Shown here: positions 34,768 through 44,026 of the stretch, in pieces
Position numbering within the stretch: position 1 is the stretch's first letter
How the letters are laid out: every line of letters begins with the position of its first letter
Assembly: GCA_049316905.1 (NCBI GenBank)
Contig: JBMOJH010000003.1
Location: 6,207 to 70,206, forward strand
Direction: 5' to 3'
DNA: 64,000 nt
DNA from: CAIPVR01 sp049316905
GTDB lineage: Bacteria > Actinomycetota > Acidimicrobiia > Acidimicrobiales > Microtrichaceae
The notes under the pieces: model-generated
Seen by the model: the letters and a program-made list of their open reading frames with translations, nothing else
Databases searched by the model: none
What the model was told of the DNA's origin: nothing
Program-made: the position numbers and the translations under genes

Positions 34768-35493
34768 TCACTCCCAGCGGAACGTGAACACCGCCGCCAG
34801 CGGTGCGAGCACCGCCCACGCGGTGAGCGAGATCCAGGCCCAGGTGGGCACGGAGCCGCCGGCGGTCAGTGAGCCGGTGGTGATCGCCGCGAGTGGTGCG
34901 GCGGGCAGTGCCTTGGACACCGTGGCGATCGGGTCCGGCAGCTGCGCGAGCGGCACGACCATGCCGCCGGTGAGCAGCAGCACCAGGTAGAGGCCGTTGG
35001 CCGCAGCGAGGGTGGCGAGGCCGGGCAGCGTGCCGGCCATGAACAGGCCGAGGCCGGCGAAGGCAGCGGTGCCGAGCAGGGCGCCGAGCACGGCGGCGGC
35101 CCATCCGGTGGCGGGTGGCGACCAGCCGAGGGCCACGGCCACGGCGATGAGCACGATCCACTGGACCACCTCCACGGCGAGGACCGTGGCCACCTTGGCG
35201 GCCACCCACCGGCCGCGGCCGAGCGGCGCCGCCCCCAACCGCTTGAGCACTCCGTAGTGGCGCTCGAAGCCGGTGCCGATGCCCAGCGAGACCATTGCGG
35301 TGGACATCACGGCGAGGGCCAGCACCGCAGGGGCGAGGAAGTCGACCGGGTCGTCGGTCCCGGTGGGCAGCACGTCGACGCTGGAGAAGAACACCAGCAC
35401 CAGCAACGGGATGCCGAGGCTGACGAGTAGCTGCTCGCCCTGACGTGAGGTGAGGGTGAGCTCGGTGCGCACCTGCGACAGGAACGGCCTCAC
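34768..35493 (-). CDS. ABC-2 type transporter permease
   Basis: A 241-residue membrane protein with six hydrophobic segments and the ABC-2 permease layout, including FERHYGVLKRLGAAPLGRGRW, the cytosolic coupling loop of DrrB-like exporters. It overlaps the upstream ATPase gene by 4 nt, so the two make one transporter. The substrate is unknown; drugs, lipids or glycans are all possible. Confidence 0.87.
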   Translation of the reverse strand: MRPFLSQVRTELTLTSRQGEQLLVSLGIPLLVLVFFSSVDVLPTGTDDPVDFLAPAVLALAVMSTAMVSLGIGTGFERHYGVLKRLGAAPLGRGRWVAAKVATVLAVEVVQWIVLIAVAVALGWSPPATGWAAAVLGALLGTAAFAGLGLFMAGTLPGLATLAAANGLYLVLLLTGGMVVPLAQLPDPIATVSKALPAAPLAAITTGSLTAGGSVPTWAWISLTAWAVLAPLAAVFTFRWE

Positions 35494-36527
35494 GACGAAG
35501 CTCCCCGTCGCCCGCGACGGCGTCCCCGTGCCCTGCCGCTGCCGGTGCCGGGAACGGTGCCGTTGCCATCGGTGGCGCCGGCGTCGCCCGGCCGCGGGGC
35601 ATCGGCGGTGAGACGACGGAACACGTCATCGAGTCGCTGGCGTCCGGCGCGGAGGTCGCCCAGCGGCAGGTCCCGCTCGGCGAGCCACGCGGTCACGGCG
35701 GCGACGGTGGCCGGATCGGGTGCCGCGTCGACCCGGTACTCGCCGGGCGAGACCTCCTGCACCGGGGCACCGACCGCACGGGCCAGGTCGTCGCGGTCGA
35801 GTCCGGGCGGGGCCCGGAACAGCAGGTCCTCGCCGGCCGCGTCGCGCATGAGCTGTTCCGGCGAGCCGTCGGCCACCACGCGCCCGTGGTCGAGGATGAC
35901 CACGTGGTCCGCGGTGCGCTCGGCCTCGTCGAGGTCGTGGGTGGTGAGCACCACGGCCACGCCGTCCTCGCGCAGCTCGCCCACGATCGTGCGCACGGCG
36001 TCCCGGCCGTCGAGGTCGACCCCGCTGGTGGGCTCGTCGAGGAACACCACCTCCGGCCGGCCCACGAGGGCCAGGGCCAGTGAGAGGCGCTGCTGCTCCC
36101 CGCCGGACAGGCGGCGGAACGGCGTGCGGGCCCGGTCCGTGAGGCGCACCCGTTCGAGCAGCGCCGCCGGGTCGAGCGGGTCCGGGAAGAACCCGGCGTA
36201 CTGCCGCAGCAGCTCGACGGGGCGGATCGCCGTGGGGATCCCTCCCGACTGGAGCATCACGCCCACCCGGGAGGTCAGGCGGCGGTGGTCGGTCACCGGG
36301 TCCAGGCCGAGCACGCGCACGCGGCCCGAGGTGGCCTTCCGGTAGCCCTCGAGGTGCTCCACCGTGCTGGTCTTGCCGGCGCCGTTCGGTCCGAGCACCA
36401 CCGTGACCTCGCCCGCGGAGGCGGTGAAGCTGACCCCGTCGACCGCGGTGAGGTCGCCGTAGCGGATGACCAGGTCCTGCACCTCGACCGCGGCGTCGCC
36501 GGCCGGTGCGGGGGCGGTGGAGGGCAC
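35490..36527 (-). CDS. ABC transporter ATP-binding protein (DrrA-like)
   Basis: Powers the adjacent permease. The 345-residue protein has Walker A GPNGAGKTST near 46-55, signature LSGGEQQRLSLALAL near 141-155, Walker B VVFLDEPTSG, and the H-loop THDLDEAE. The C-terminal 110 residues form the accessory domain seen in DrrA-type ATPases, ending in a basic Gly/Arg-rich tail (SGRARGRRRGRRG) that may be disordered. Confidence 0.92.
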   Translation of the reverse strand: MPSTAPAPAGDAAVEVQDLVIRYGDLTAVDGVSFTASAGEVTVVLGPNGAGKTSTVEHLEGYRKATSGRVRVLGLDPVTDHRRLTSRVGVMLQSGGIPTAIRPVELLRQYAGFFPDPLDPAALLERVRLTDRARTPFRRLSGGEQQRLSLALALVGRPEVVFLDEPTSGVDLDGRDAVRTIVGELREDGVAVVLTTHDLDEAERTADHVVILDHGRVVADGSPEQLMRDAAGEDLLFRAPPGLDRDDLARAVGAPVQEVSPGEYRVDAAPDPATVAAVTAWLAERDLPLGDLRAGRQRLDDVFRRLTADAPRPGDAGATDGNGTVPGTGSGRARGRRRGRRGASS

Positions 36528-36536
36528 CGCGGGACG

Positions 36537-37178
36537 CTACCGCCGGCCGAGGAGACCGGGCACGTCGGCGGGCGTGTGCGCGAGCGCCGCCGCACCCGCC
36601 TGCCGGAGCTCCTCGGCGCCGCCGTAGCCCCAGGTGGCGCCCACGCACGGGATGCCGTGCTCGGCCGCGCCGCGCACGTCATAGTGGCGGTCACCGACCA
36701 TCCAGCAGTCGACCGCGGCGGGTCCACCCAGGGCCGCGAGCGTGCGCGTGATCACCTCGGACTTCGTGGTGGCGGTGCCGTCCATCGTCGCCGCGCCCAC
36801 CACCGCGAAGCGGGGGAGGAGCCCGAAGTGCTCGAGCATGGTGTGGGTGGGCACCTCGCCCTTCGATGTCGCCGTGGCGAGCGTGTGGCCGTCCCCGGCG
36901 AGCCGGTCGAGCATGTCCTCCACGCCCGGGTACAGCTCGCTCTCGAACACCCCGACGGTCAGGTAGCGCTCGCGGTAGGCGGCCACCCCCCGGTCGAGGT
37001 GATCCTCCGGCACCCCGAGACCCGCGAGCATCAGTCGCAGCGGCGGACCGATCGCGGCGACGAGGTGCGGGCGGGGCGGCACGTCCATGCCCAGGTCGCC
37101 CAGGGCGTGGGCGATGCAGCGGACGATGCCCTCCTCGGAGTCCCACACGGTGCCGTCGAGGTCCAGCAGCACGATCAC
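36537..37178 (-). CDS. HAD-superfamily phosphatase (phosphoglycolate phosphatase-like)
   Basis: A 213-residue cytosolic hydrolase. Motif I is DLDGT with nucleophile Asp6 and acid Asp8, motif II ATATSKG near 103, motif III lysine in TTKSEV and motif IV GDRHYDVRGA. The four-helix cap is of type C1, as in Gph and PpaX. The substrate cannot be read from sequence. GTG at 37178 is chosen because motif I sits six residues from it. It is divergent from serS. Confidence 0.88.
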   Translation of the reverse strand: MIVLLDLDGTVWDSEEGIVRCIAHALGDLGMDVPPRPHLVAAIGPPLRLMLAGLGVPEDHLDRGVAAYRERYLTVGVFESELYPGVEDMLDRLAGDGHTLATATSKGEVPTHTMLEHFGLLPRFAVVGAATMDGTATTKSEVITRTLAALGGPAAVDCWMVGDRHYDVRGAAEHGIPCVGATWGYGGAEELRQAGAAALAHTPADVPGLLGRR

Positions 37179-37304
37179 CTGCGAACTCTCCCACGACCGC
37201 GCCGCCGGTCCGGACCGTCCGTGCCGGAGCCGGGGCCCGATCGCCGCGGGGGCGTCCACGCGTGGGGTCGTCGACGGGGTGCGGGAGCCCGGACCGCGGA
37301 CCGC

Positions 37305-37310
37305 TACCGT
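37305..37310 (+). promoter_or_regulatory. Putative -10 box of serS
   Basis: TACCGT is 6 nt before the ATG; there is no Shine-Dalgarno in the short space, so the message is probably leaderless. Confidence 0.55.
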
Positions 37311-37316
37311 GCCGGG

Positions 37317-38597
37317 ATGCTCGACGTGCGCCGTTTCCGCACCGAACCCGACGTCGTCCGCGCCGCGCTGGCCCGCCGCGGCGAGGACCCCTCCGTGGTC
37401 GACGAGGTGGTGGCCCTCGACGCCGAGGCACGCACCACGTCCGCCCGGCGCGACGCCCTGCGGGCCGAGGTGCGCGCGCTCTCCAACGAGGTGGGCGCGC
37501 TGTTCCGCGACCAGCGGCGCGAGGAAGCCGCGGAGCTCCAGGAGCAGAGCCGCCTCCTCGGTGCGGAGGAGAAGGAGCTCGACGCGCGCGTCGACGAGCT
37601 CGCCGCCGCGGTGCGGTACCTCCTGCTGCGCATCCCGAACCTGCCCTCCGACGACGCGCCCGACGGCTCGACCGAGGCCGACAACGTGGTGGTCCGGGTG
37701 GAGCAGTACGACCCGGACGCCTACGGCGAGCACCAGCGGGTGCCGCACTGGGACACCGCGGAGCAGCTCGGCATGCTCGACGTGGAGCGGGCGGTGAAGC
37801 TGTCGGGCTCGATGTTCGTGATGTACCGCGGCGCCGGGGCCGCGTTGGTCCGGGCGCTGTGCCAGCTGGCGATCGACCGCAACGTGGACCTCTACGAGGA
37901 GGTCCGGCCGCCCACCCTGGTGCGGACCGACACGATGGTCGCCACCGGTCACCTGCCGAAGTTCGAGGACGAGGCGTACCACATGCAGCGCGACGACCTC
38001 TGGGCGATCCCCACCGCCGAGGTGCCCCTCACCTCCCTCGGCCGCGACGAGATCCAGGACGAGGCCGCGCTGCCGTTGCGCTTCGTCGCCCACACCAGCT
38101 GCTTCCGGCGCGAGGCGGGCTCGGCCGGCAAGGACACCCGCGGGCTGCTGCGGGTCCACGAGTTCGACAAGGTGGAGCTGCTCTCGTACTGCACGCCGGA
38201 GCAGGCGCCCGGGCTGCACGAGGAGATCCTGGCCCGGGCCGAGGGCACGATCCGCGATCTCGGCCTCGCGTACCGCATCCTCGACCTGTGCGCGGGTGAC
38301 CTGGGTGCGTCGTCCGCCCGCACCTTCGACATCGAGGTCTACGCCCCGGGCGCCGACCGGTGGCTCGAGGTCAGCTCGGTGTCGTGGTTCTCCGACTACC
38401 AGGCCCGGCGGGCCAACCTCCGCTACCGGCCGGCGGCGGGCAAGGGCACCGAGGTGCTGCACACGCTGAACGGCTCGGCGCTCGCGGTCCCGCGCGTGTG
38501 GGCGGCGATCGTCGAGTGCTACCGCCGGCCCGACGGCCGCATCGACGTGCCGGAGCTGCTGCGGCCCTACCTGCGGGGCCTCGAGGTACTGGGGTGA
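37317..38597 (+). CDS. serS: Seryl-tRNA synthetase
   Basis: Charges tRNA-Ser. The 426-residue class II synthetase has an N-terminal antiparallel coiled-coil arm (about 28-105) that holds the long variable arm of tRNA-Ser. Motif 2 is CFRREAGSAGKDTRGLLRVH near 262-281, and motif 3 LNGSALAVPRVWAAIVE lies near the C terminus. TAEVPLTSL is the serine pocket. The stop overlaps the methyltransferase start as GTGA. Confidence 0.97.
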   Translation: MLDVRRFRTEPDVVRAALARRGEDPSVVDEVVALDAEARTTSARRDALRAEVRALSNEVGALFRDQRREEAAELQEQSRLLGAEEKELDARVDELAAAVRYLLLRIPNLPSDDAPDGSTEADNVVVRVEQYDPDAYGEHQRVPHWDTAEQLGMLDVERAVKLSGSMFVMYRGAGAALVRALCQLAIDRNVDLYEEVRPPTLVRTDTMVATGHLPKFEDEAYHMQRDDLWAIPTAEVPLTSLGRDEIQDEAALPLRFVAHTSCFRREAGSAGKDTRGLLRVHEFDKVELLSYCTPEQAPGLHEEILARAEGTIRDLGLAYRILDLCAGDLGASSARTFDIEVYAPGADRWLEVSSVSWFSDYQARRANLRYRPAAGKGTEVLHTLNGSALAVPRVWAAIVECYRRPDGRIDVPELLRPYLRGLEVLG

Positions 38598-39301
38598 CCG
38601 GCGCGGGTCCGGCGGTGCGGCACCTGCCGCCGATCGACCCGCCGGAGGGCGAGGCACCGGGCGTGGCCCGCCAGGGCGCGTCGGGCGCCGAGCACCCGAT
38701 GCGGGCCGTGACCGAGGCGGTGGCCGCGGATCCCTCGTGGTGGACGCCGGAGCAGGCCGCGAGGGTGGCCGGGTTCTTCGACGACATGGCCGACGGCTGG
38801 GACACCCGGGCCGGGGGCGACCTCGGTCCCGGCGCCGTGGTCGACGCGCTCACCCGCGGCGGTCCGTTCCGCGGGCCGGTGGTGGAGCTGGGTGCGGGCA
38901 CCGGGGCCGGCACCCGCGTGCTGACCGAGCGGCTCGGTCCGGTCCTGGCGCTCGACCTCTCGGCGGGGATGCTGGCCCACCTCCACGTTCCGGGTGCGCT
39001 GCCGGTGCTCGGCGACGCGTCGCGCCTGCCTGTCGCGGACGGTTCCGTGGGCACGCTCGTGTGCCTCAACATGCTGCTGTTCGCCGACGAGGTGCGACGG
39101 GTGCTCCGCGGCGACGGTGCGTTGGTGTGGGTGAACTCGCGCGGTGAGCACACCCCGATCCACCTGTCGGCGGAGGCGGTGGCCACGGCGCTCGGTGACG
39201 GCTTCGAGGTGACCGCGTCGCGGATCGGCTGGTCGACCTGGGCCGTGGCCCGGCGTGTGGGTCTCAGCGGTCCGGCACCGCGCGGAACGGGACCGACGTG
39301 A
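38594..39301 (+). CDS. SAM-dependent methyltransferase (class I, UbiE/COQ5-like fold)
   Basis: A 235-residue soluble protein. ELGAGTGAGTRVL near 97-109 is motif I for S-adenosylmethionine, ALDLSAGML is the acidic end of strand 2 and GDASRLPVADGSVGTLVC is motif II. The first 35 residues are Pro/Gly-rich and probably disordered. The substrate is unknown. It is coupled to serS by a 4-nt overlap and its 3' end overlaps the convergent lipoprotein gene by 38 nt. Confidence 0.86.
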   Translation: MTGAGPAVRHLPPIDPPEGEAPGVARQGASGAEHPMRAVTEAVAADPSWWTPEQAARVAGFFDDMADGWDTRAGGDLGPGAVVDALTRGGPFRGPVVELGAGTGAGTRVLTERLGPVLALDLSAGMLAHLHVPGALPVLGDASRLPVADGSVGTLVCLNMLLFADEVRRVLRGDGALVWVNSRGEHTPIHLSAEAVATALGDGFEVTASRIGWSTWAVARRVGLSGPAPRGTGPT

Positions 39302-40490
39302 CCAGGAACGCGCCACGGAGCGGCGGCTGCGCCACCTGCTTGTCGTAGTAGCCGAAGGCGAGCGACCGCCCGTCGTCGAGCGCTGGCTGCAGGTTCACGG
39401 CGTAGCAGGTCTGGGGCACGCCGCGGTACGTGTCGGTGCAGCCGGGAAGGGTCAGTTCGACCGGGGCCGACCAGGGGCCCTCGGGTCGGGTGGCGGTGCG
39501 GAACGAGGCGGTGCCCACGTAGCCGGGCCACGGCGTGTAGAGCATCACCCAGGTGCCGTCCGGCCGTCGGGCGATCGACACCGGGCCCGGTGGCGCGTGG
39601 CCGTCGCCCCCCAGCTCCACCGGCGCGGGCACGCCGCCGGCCTCCCACGCCCGGCCGGTCCAGACCTCGTAGGCGGCGCGATCGGCGGCGTCGTCCGGGC
39701 GGACCCGGGCCACCCGACACGGCCCGTACTCGGTGGCCCAGCCCGGACGTGGTGGCGCCGCGCAGCCCATCGTGTAGATGAAACCGTCGCCGCCATCGGC
39801 GGCCGCCTCGCCCAGCGCGTCGTCCGGGAAGAGACGTTGCTGGAGCACGGTCACCCGGACCGGTCCGTCGGGCGGAGCGCCTGCCGGGTCGTAGGTCCAA
39901 CGACCGAGGGAGATGCCACGCGAGACAGCGGCGCGGTTGGAGCCGAGGCAGATGTTGGCCATCCAGAGAAGGACCTGGTCGACGGCGCCCTCCGGGACGG
40001 TGACGGCCGCGGCCGGCCACATCCCCGCGACGGGCGCCTCGGGCGGGCAGGGCGGGAAGTCCGGGGTGGGTGCCGCGAACGGCAGCGCCCGTCCGCCGAC
40101 CGCGACGTCGCGGGTCACCGTTGGTGTGGCCGCGGGTGCCCATGCCGCGCTGCCGATCTCGAACCAGGCGAGGGAGTCGTCGGGGTTCCGCACGCCCGTG
40201 TCACCGAAGAACCACACGACCGATCCGTCGCGCAGCCGGGCGCTCACGCCCGCGTCGCGGTCGACGCGCGCGAGCGGATCGGTCGGGGGTGGACCGACGG
40301 GTCGGGTCGGACCGACCGGGCCGAGCACCGGGCGGACCGTGGCCGCCGGGCCGCCCCCCGCCGTGGTGGTGGTCCGCTCCCCGGCGGCGGCACGGTCCTC
40401 GGCGGCGCATCCGCCGAGGACCGCGACGAGGAGGGCGGACGCGACGACTGTGGCCAGCGTCCGGACCGTCACGTCACCGTTGGCCGCCAT
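39264..40490 (-). CDS. Secreted lipoprotein, beta-propeller-like, paralogue of the 9.8-kb lipoprotein
   Basis: A 408-residue exported protein with lipobox LGG-C28 and a Thr/Pro-rich linker. From about residue 75 it is one domain: RVDRDAGVSARLRDGSVVWFFGD, TEYGPCRVARVRPDDAADRA, GPWSAPVELTLPGC and LAFGYYDKQV. Each block has a counterpart in the C-terminal domain of the 715-residue lipoprotein. The N-terminal GWxxDPD repeats of that protein are missing. It follows the large surface protein gene with a 17-nt overlap; a GTG at 40472 is an alternative start. Probably a glycan-binding or glycan-degrading surface protein. Confidence 0.78.
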   Translation of the reverse strand: MAANGDVTVRTLATVVASALLVAVLGGCAAEDRAAAGERTTTTAGGGPAATVRPVLGPVGPTRPVGPPPTDPLARVDRDAGVSARLRDGSVVWFFGDTGVRNPDDSLAWFEIGSAAWAPAATPTVTRDVAVGGRALPFAAPTPDFPPCPPEAPVAGMWPAAAVTVPEGAVDQVLLWMANICLGSNRAAVSRGISLGRWTYDPAGAPPDGPVRVTVLQQRLFPDDALGEAAADGGDGFIYTMGCAAPPRPGWATEYGPCRVARVRPDDAADRAAYEVWTGRAWEAGGVPAPVELGGDGHAPPGPVSIARRPDGTWVMLYTPWPGYVGTASFRTATRPEGPWSAPVELTLPGCTDTYRGVPQTCYAVNLQPALDDGRSLAFGYYDKQVAQPPLRGAFLVTSVPFRAVPDR

Positions 40491-43221
40491 CGAGCACCGA
40501 CCACGCGAGCCGGGAGGTGGTCCGCCCCTGCCGCCACGTGGCGACGCCGCTGACGGTTCCGTCGTCGGCCCGGGCCGGGCGTCCCTGATAGGGCGCCGTG
40601 GCCCGGATCCCTGCCCCGGGGTCGCTGATCCGGATGGTGCCCACGGCCACCCTGACGAACGGGACCTGCCAGAGGGAGAACGCCACAGTGGCGTCACCCC
40701 CGCGGAGGCCGGCGACGGTACCGGTCCCGGTCACGGAACGCAGGGCCCCGCCCGGGCCGATGCGGACCACGAGGTCACCGCCGGTGAGCGGCCCGTCCCA
40801 GGTCCCGGTGCGCGTTCCGGTGAGCGCGAGGCGCACCCGGTCCACCGGGGCCGGTGGTGGTGTCACCGTGAAGTTCACCGTCGATGACGAGGTGCGTCCG
40901 GCCACGTCGGTGGCCGTGACCGTGAACGTGCGGGGACCCGGCGTGGTGGTGTCGATCGGGGCGCCGGACGGCACGTCACCGCTGCAGGTCGCGATCCCGG
41001 ACACCGCGTCCGCGCACGAGTAACCGGCGGTGAGCGGGGTGCCGGCGATGACCGAGCTCCCGGCGAGCGGCGTGGAGATGGTGATCGTGGGGTCCCCGGT
41101 GTCCACCCGGACGAGCAGCGGGTCGGAGAAGAAGGTGGTGCTCCCGTCCGTGGCGAGACCGGGCGACCTGCCGATCACCTGGAACACGCCGTCGCCGAAG
41201 GTGCGGCTGGCCTCCCCGGTGTCGACGCCGTCGACCACGAGGGACGAGGGCAGCAGAAGCCCGTTCGCCGTCGCGACCACGCCGACGGTGACCGGGGCGG
41301 TCCACCAGCCGGAGGGCTCGGGCGGGCGGGAAGGCCCGATCGAGATCTGTGCGGGGGCGGGGCCGTCGAAGTTCAGGTCGATCCCGGTCAGCGGGCGGTC
41401 GCCGACTTCGACGGTGCGCTGGGTGGTGACGAACCGACCGCTCACGATCCCCTGTGCGGACAGCTGCCACGTCCCGGCCGCCAGTCCGGCGAAGGTGTAG
41501 ACGCCGTCCGCTCCGGGAGAGGTGCTCCCCGTCGATCCGTTCGGCCCCACGGCCTGGATCGAGGCGAACTGGACGATGCCGGACGTGGCCGTGACCCGGC
41601 CCGTCACCCGGCCGGCCGGCAGGTCGAAGGCGAGGTCGGCCCGGGCGTCACCCTGCCCGGTGATCACCACCGTGGTGGTTCGGGAACGGGGATCGGGGCC
41701 GAAGGAGAACGACCCGGGGTCGGACCCGAAGGAGAACGATCCCGGGTCGGTTCCGAACGAGAACGATCCGGGGTCCACCGGGGTGACGTACTCGGGGGGC
41801 AGCGTGGCGGTGACCCGGTACGTGCCGTCGGGCAGTCCGTCCAGGCGGTAGGTGCCGTCGGCCGCGGTGGTGCGCCGCAGGATGCCGGTCGGTCCGGTCA
41901 CGGTCACGGGTGCGGCCGGCAATGGTGCAGTGCCAACGGTGACCCTGCCGTCGAGGGCAGCCCCGCCCGCGGGGCGGGCGAACGAGACTTCGGCCCAGCT
42001 GCCCGCCGGGGTGCCGGTAGTGGACGTGGCGAGCACCGCGCAGCGGGTGACGGCGCCGAAGCTCAGGGACTCGGGCCCGGCGTCGTTGAACCACCCGATG
42101 CACTGGCTGGTGAAGCGGGACGGGGTGAACGGGATCGTGGTGGTGAAGCGTCCCTCGACGTCGGGGACGACGACCGTCGCGGGCACGCCGCCGCTCTCGC
42201 AGAACCGCTGCACCTCGCCCGCGTCGGAGCCGGCGAACCGGATCGGCAGAGTGCACAGGTCCACGTTCACCGGCACACCCGGAACGAAACCGCTACCACG
42301 CACCTGCAGGGGTGCGTCGAACGGGAGGGCGGTGGCCGGGTCGACCTCGACCTGTGCCGTGCCGCCCGAATTGGACCACCTGGTCGCGCTCGTGGCCACG
42401 CCCAGGTCAGCGCCCTCGTTGGCGGCGCCGCCGGTCACGTCGACCGTTCGGAAGTCGCCGTTACCGGGCCCGGAGAACACGATGGTGTAGCGGCCGTCGG
42501 CGAGGCCCCGCACCGCGTACGTGCCATCGGTGTTCCAGGCGATGGCCTCGGACCGCCCGAAGACCGCGGCGCATGCTCCGCGTGGCAGGACCGGGCAGAC
42601 CTGGAAGGCGCCGGCGGACCCGTCCGGGAAGGGGCTCCCGATCGGGGAACCCGTCAGGCTGTCCCGCACGGTCCCGCGGATCTCACCGGAACCCTGGCCG
42701 GGCCAGATGCGGACCGTGGCCAGCGGGGTGGTGCCGTCCGCGGGTGAGAGGTCGTCGGTCAGGACGATGTTGCAGGCATCCGGCCGTGGCGGCGTGGGGA
42801 AGGAGAACGAGGACGGGTCACCGAGACTGGTGGAGGACCCGTCGCCGGGTGGGAGGCAGACACCGCCGAGGGCCACCGCCGCGGCGGGCAGCGACACCTG
42901 GGTGCTGCCGGCGCCGGCGGCGTCCGCGGTGAGCGAGCCCAGTGTGCGGCACGAGCCGGCCGGGAAGACCAGGGGGAAGAAGATCGGTCCGACACCGGGT
43001 TCGATGAACGACAGCCCGGCGCACATCTGGACCGACACGGTGTTCCCGGCGGTGAGACCCGAGCCGGTCACCGTGAACGGGGTGTCGGCCACCGGCCTGG
43101 TGGTGCTGACGCCGACCGACGGGCCCGAGGGCACCGTCTGGGCCCCGGTGGTCGGAGCGCCCCCCGCCACCAGGACGGCCGCGACCAAGGTCGCGGCGAG
43201 CAGAACTCGATGACGTTGCAT
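40474..43221 (-). CDS. Large secreted multi-domain surface protein
   Basis: A 915-residue protein with a Sec signal (RHRVLLAATLVAAVLVAGG) cut near residue 27. Modules in order: neocarzinostatin-like domain (VADTPFTVTGSGLTAGNTVSVQMC), a carboxypeptidase-regulatory-like repeat (GTVRDSLTGSPIGSPF), a second neocarzinostatin-like domain (PLQVRGSGFVPGVPVNVDLC), two more regulatory-like beta-sandwiches, and a HYR/Ig-like module before a C-terminal beta domain. Three copies of DPGSFSFG lie mid-protein and DPSSFSFP earlier. There is no sorting signal or anchor. GGGAGGGGAGAG before the ATG is a strong ribosome site. Likely an adhesin or matrix protein. Confidence 0.75.
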   Translation of the reverse strand: MQRHRVLLAATLVAAVLVAGGAPTTGAQTVPSGPSVGVSTTRPVADTPFTVTGSGLTAGNTVSVQMCAGLSFIEPGVGPIFFPLVFPAGSCRTLGSLTADAAGAGSTQVSLPAAAVALGGVCLPPGDGSSTSLGDPSSFSFPTPPRPDACNIVLTDDLSPADGTTPLATVRIWPGQGSGEIRGTVRDSLTGSPIGSPFPDGSAGAFQVCPVLPRGACAAVFGRSEAIAWNTDGTYAVRGLADGRYTIVFSGPGNGDFRTVDVTGGAANEGADLGVATSATRWSNSGGTAQVEVDPATALPFDAPLQVRGSGFVPGVPVNVDLCTLPIRFAGSDAGEVQRFCESGGVPATVVVPDVEGRFTTTIPFTPSRFTSQCIGWFNDAGPESLSFGAVTRCAVLATSTTGTPAGSWAEVSFARPAGGAALDGRVTVGTAPLPAAPVTVTGPTGILRRTTAADGTYRLDGLPDGTYRVTATLPPEYVTPVDPGSFSFGTDPGSFSFGSDPGSFSFGPDPRSRTTTVVITGQGDARADLAFDLPAGRVTGRVTATSGIVQFASIQAVGPNGSTGSTSPGADGVYTFAGLAAGTWQLSAQGIVSGRFVTTQRTVEVGDRPLTGIDLNFDGPAPAQISIGPSRPPEPSGWWTAPVTVGVVATANGLLLPSSLVVDGVDTGEASRTFGDGVFQVIGRSPGLATDGSTTFFSDPLLVRVDTGDPTITISTPLAGSSVIAGTPLTAGYSCADAVSGIATCSGDVPSGAPIDTTTPGPRTFTVTATDVAGRTSSSTVNFTVTPPPAPVDRVRLALTGTRTGTWDGPLTGGDLVVRIGPGGALRSVTGTGTVAGLRGGDATVAFSLWQVPFVRVAVGTIRISDPGAGIRATAPYQGRPARADDGTVSGVATWRQGRTTSRLAWSVLDGGQR
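41701..41779. repeat. 27-bp tandem repeat coding for DPGSFSFG units
   Basis: Three near-identical 27-bp units (41701-41727, 41728-41754, 41755-41779) encode three consecutive nine-residue blocks on the reverse strand. Differences are mostly single bases, so copy number may vary between strains. Confidence 0.85.
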
Positions 43222-43309
43222 AGGACTCTCCCCTCCCGAACGCGCGGTCAGTCTCCGCGGCTTCCCCGTCCCGGTCAAGGGCGGCGCGTGGGGACGAGTC
43301 CCCGCGGCG

Positions 43310-43315
43310 TAGCCT
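43310..43315 (+). promoter_or_regulatory. Putative -10 box of pdxH
   Basis: TAGCCT is 7 nt before the ATG, consistent with a leaderless message. Confidence 0.5.
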
Positions 43316-43322
43316 CGGCCGC

Positions 43323-44003
43323 ATGGTCGATCACTTCATGGAGGGCGTCGACCTCGGTCACCGGGTGGACTACGACTGGGGCGTCCTCCTGGAGTCGGAG
43401 GCCGCTGCGGATCCGCTCGACCAGCTGGAGCGCTGGCTGGCCGAGTCCGAGCAGGCGGGCGTGCCCGAGTTCAACGCCATGGCGCTCACCACCGTCGACG
43501 CGGAGGGCCGACCCCGCAGTCGGAACGTGCTGCTCCGCGGCACCGACGAGGACGGCCGCCTGTGGTTCTTCACCAACCGCGACAGCGCGAAGGGCCGGGA
43601 CCTACGGACGAACCCGCGGGTGTGCCTGCTGTTCAGCTGGCTCGGCATCCACCGGCAGGTGCGCATCCAGGGCACGGCGGTGCCGCTCACCGACGAGCAG
43701 TCCGACGCGTACTTCGCCACCCGCCCGCGCGACAGCCGGATCGGCGCATGGGCCAGCGAGCAGTCGGCGGTGCTGGCCGACCGGGCGGAGCTGGAGCGGC
43801 GGGTCGACGAGTTCGTCGCCCGGTTCGGCGACGGTGACGTGCCCCGCCCGCCGAACTGGGGCGGCTACGCCGTGACCCCGGACGAGTTCGAGTTCTGGCA
43901 GGGTCGGCCGAGCCGGCTCCACGACCGGCTCCGCTACCGCCCGGCCGACGTGCCGGGCGACGGAACCGGCACCGCCTGGGTCATCGAGCGCCTCTCCCCC
44001 TGA
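43323..44003 (+). CDS. pdxH: Pyridoxamine 5'-phosphate oxidase
   Basis: Oxidises PNP/PMP to pyridoxal phosphate with FMN. The 226-residue length and the order of motifs fit PdxH: FNAMALTTVDAEGRPRSRNVLLRG near 56-79 (FMN phosphate), LWFFTNRDSAKGRDL, QVRIQGTAVPLTDEQSDAYFATRPRDS (in parts), and the C-terminal PPNWGGYAVTPDEFEFWQGRPSRLHDR (in parts), the classic PNP oxidase signature. Confidence 0.95.
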   Translation: MVDHFMEGVDLGHRVDYDWGVLLESEAAADPLDQLERWLAESEQAGVPEFNAMALTTVDAEGRPRSRNVLLRGTDEDGRLWFFTNRDSAKGRDLRTNPRVCLLFSWLGIHRQVRIQGTAVPLTDEQSDAYFATRPRDSRIGAWASEQSAVLADRAELERRVDEFVARFGDGDVPRPPNWGGYAVTPDEFEFWQGRPSRLHDRLRYRPADVPGDGTGTAWVIERLSP

Positions 44004-44026
44004 GCCCGGATCCCCCTGCCCGGATC

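Noticed and set aside
41701..41779. Mobile element or recombination site
   Set aside because: The repeats stay in frame with the surface protein and encode regular nine-residue units; no flanking duplications or recombinase.
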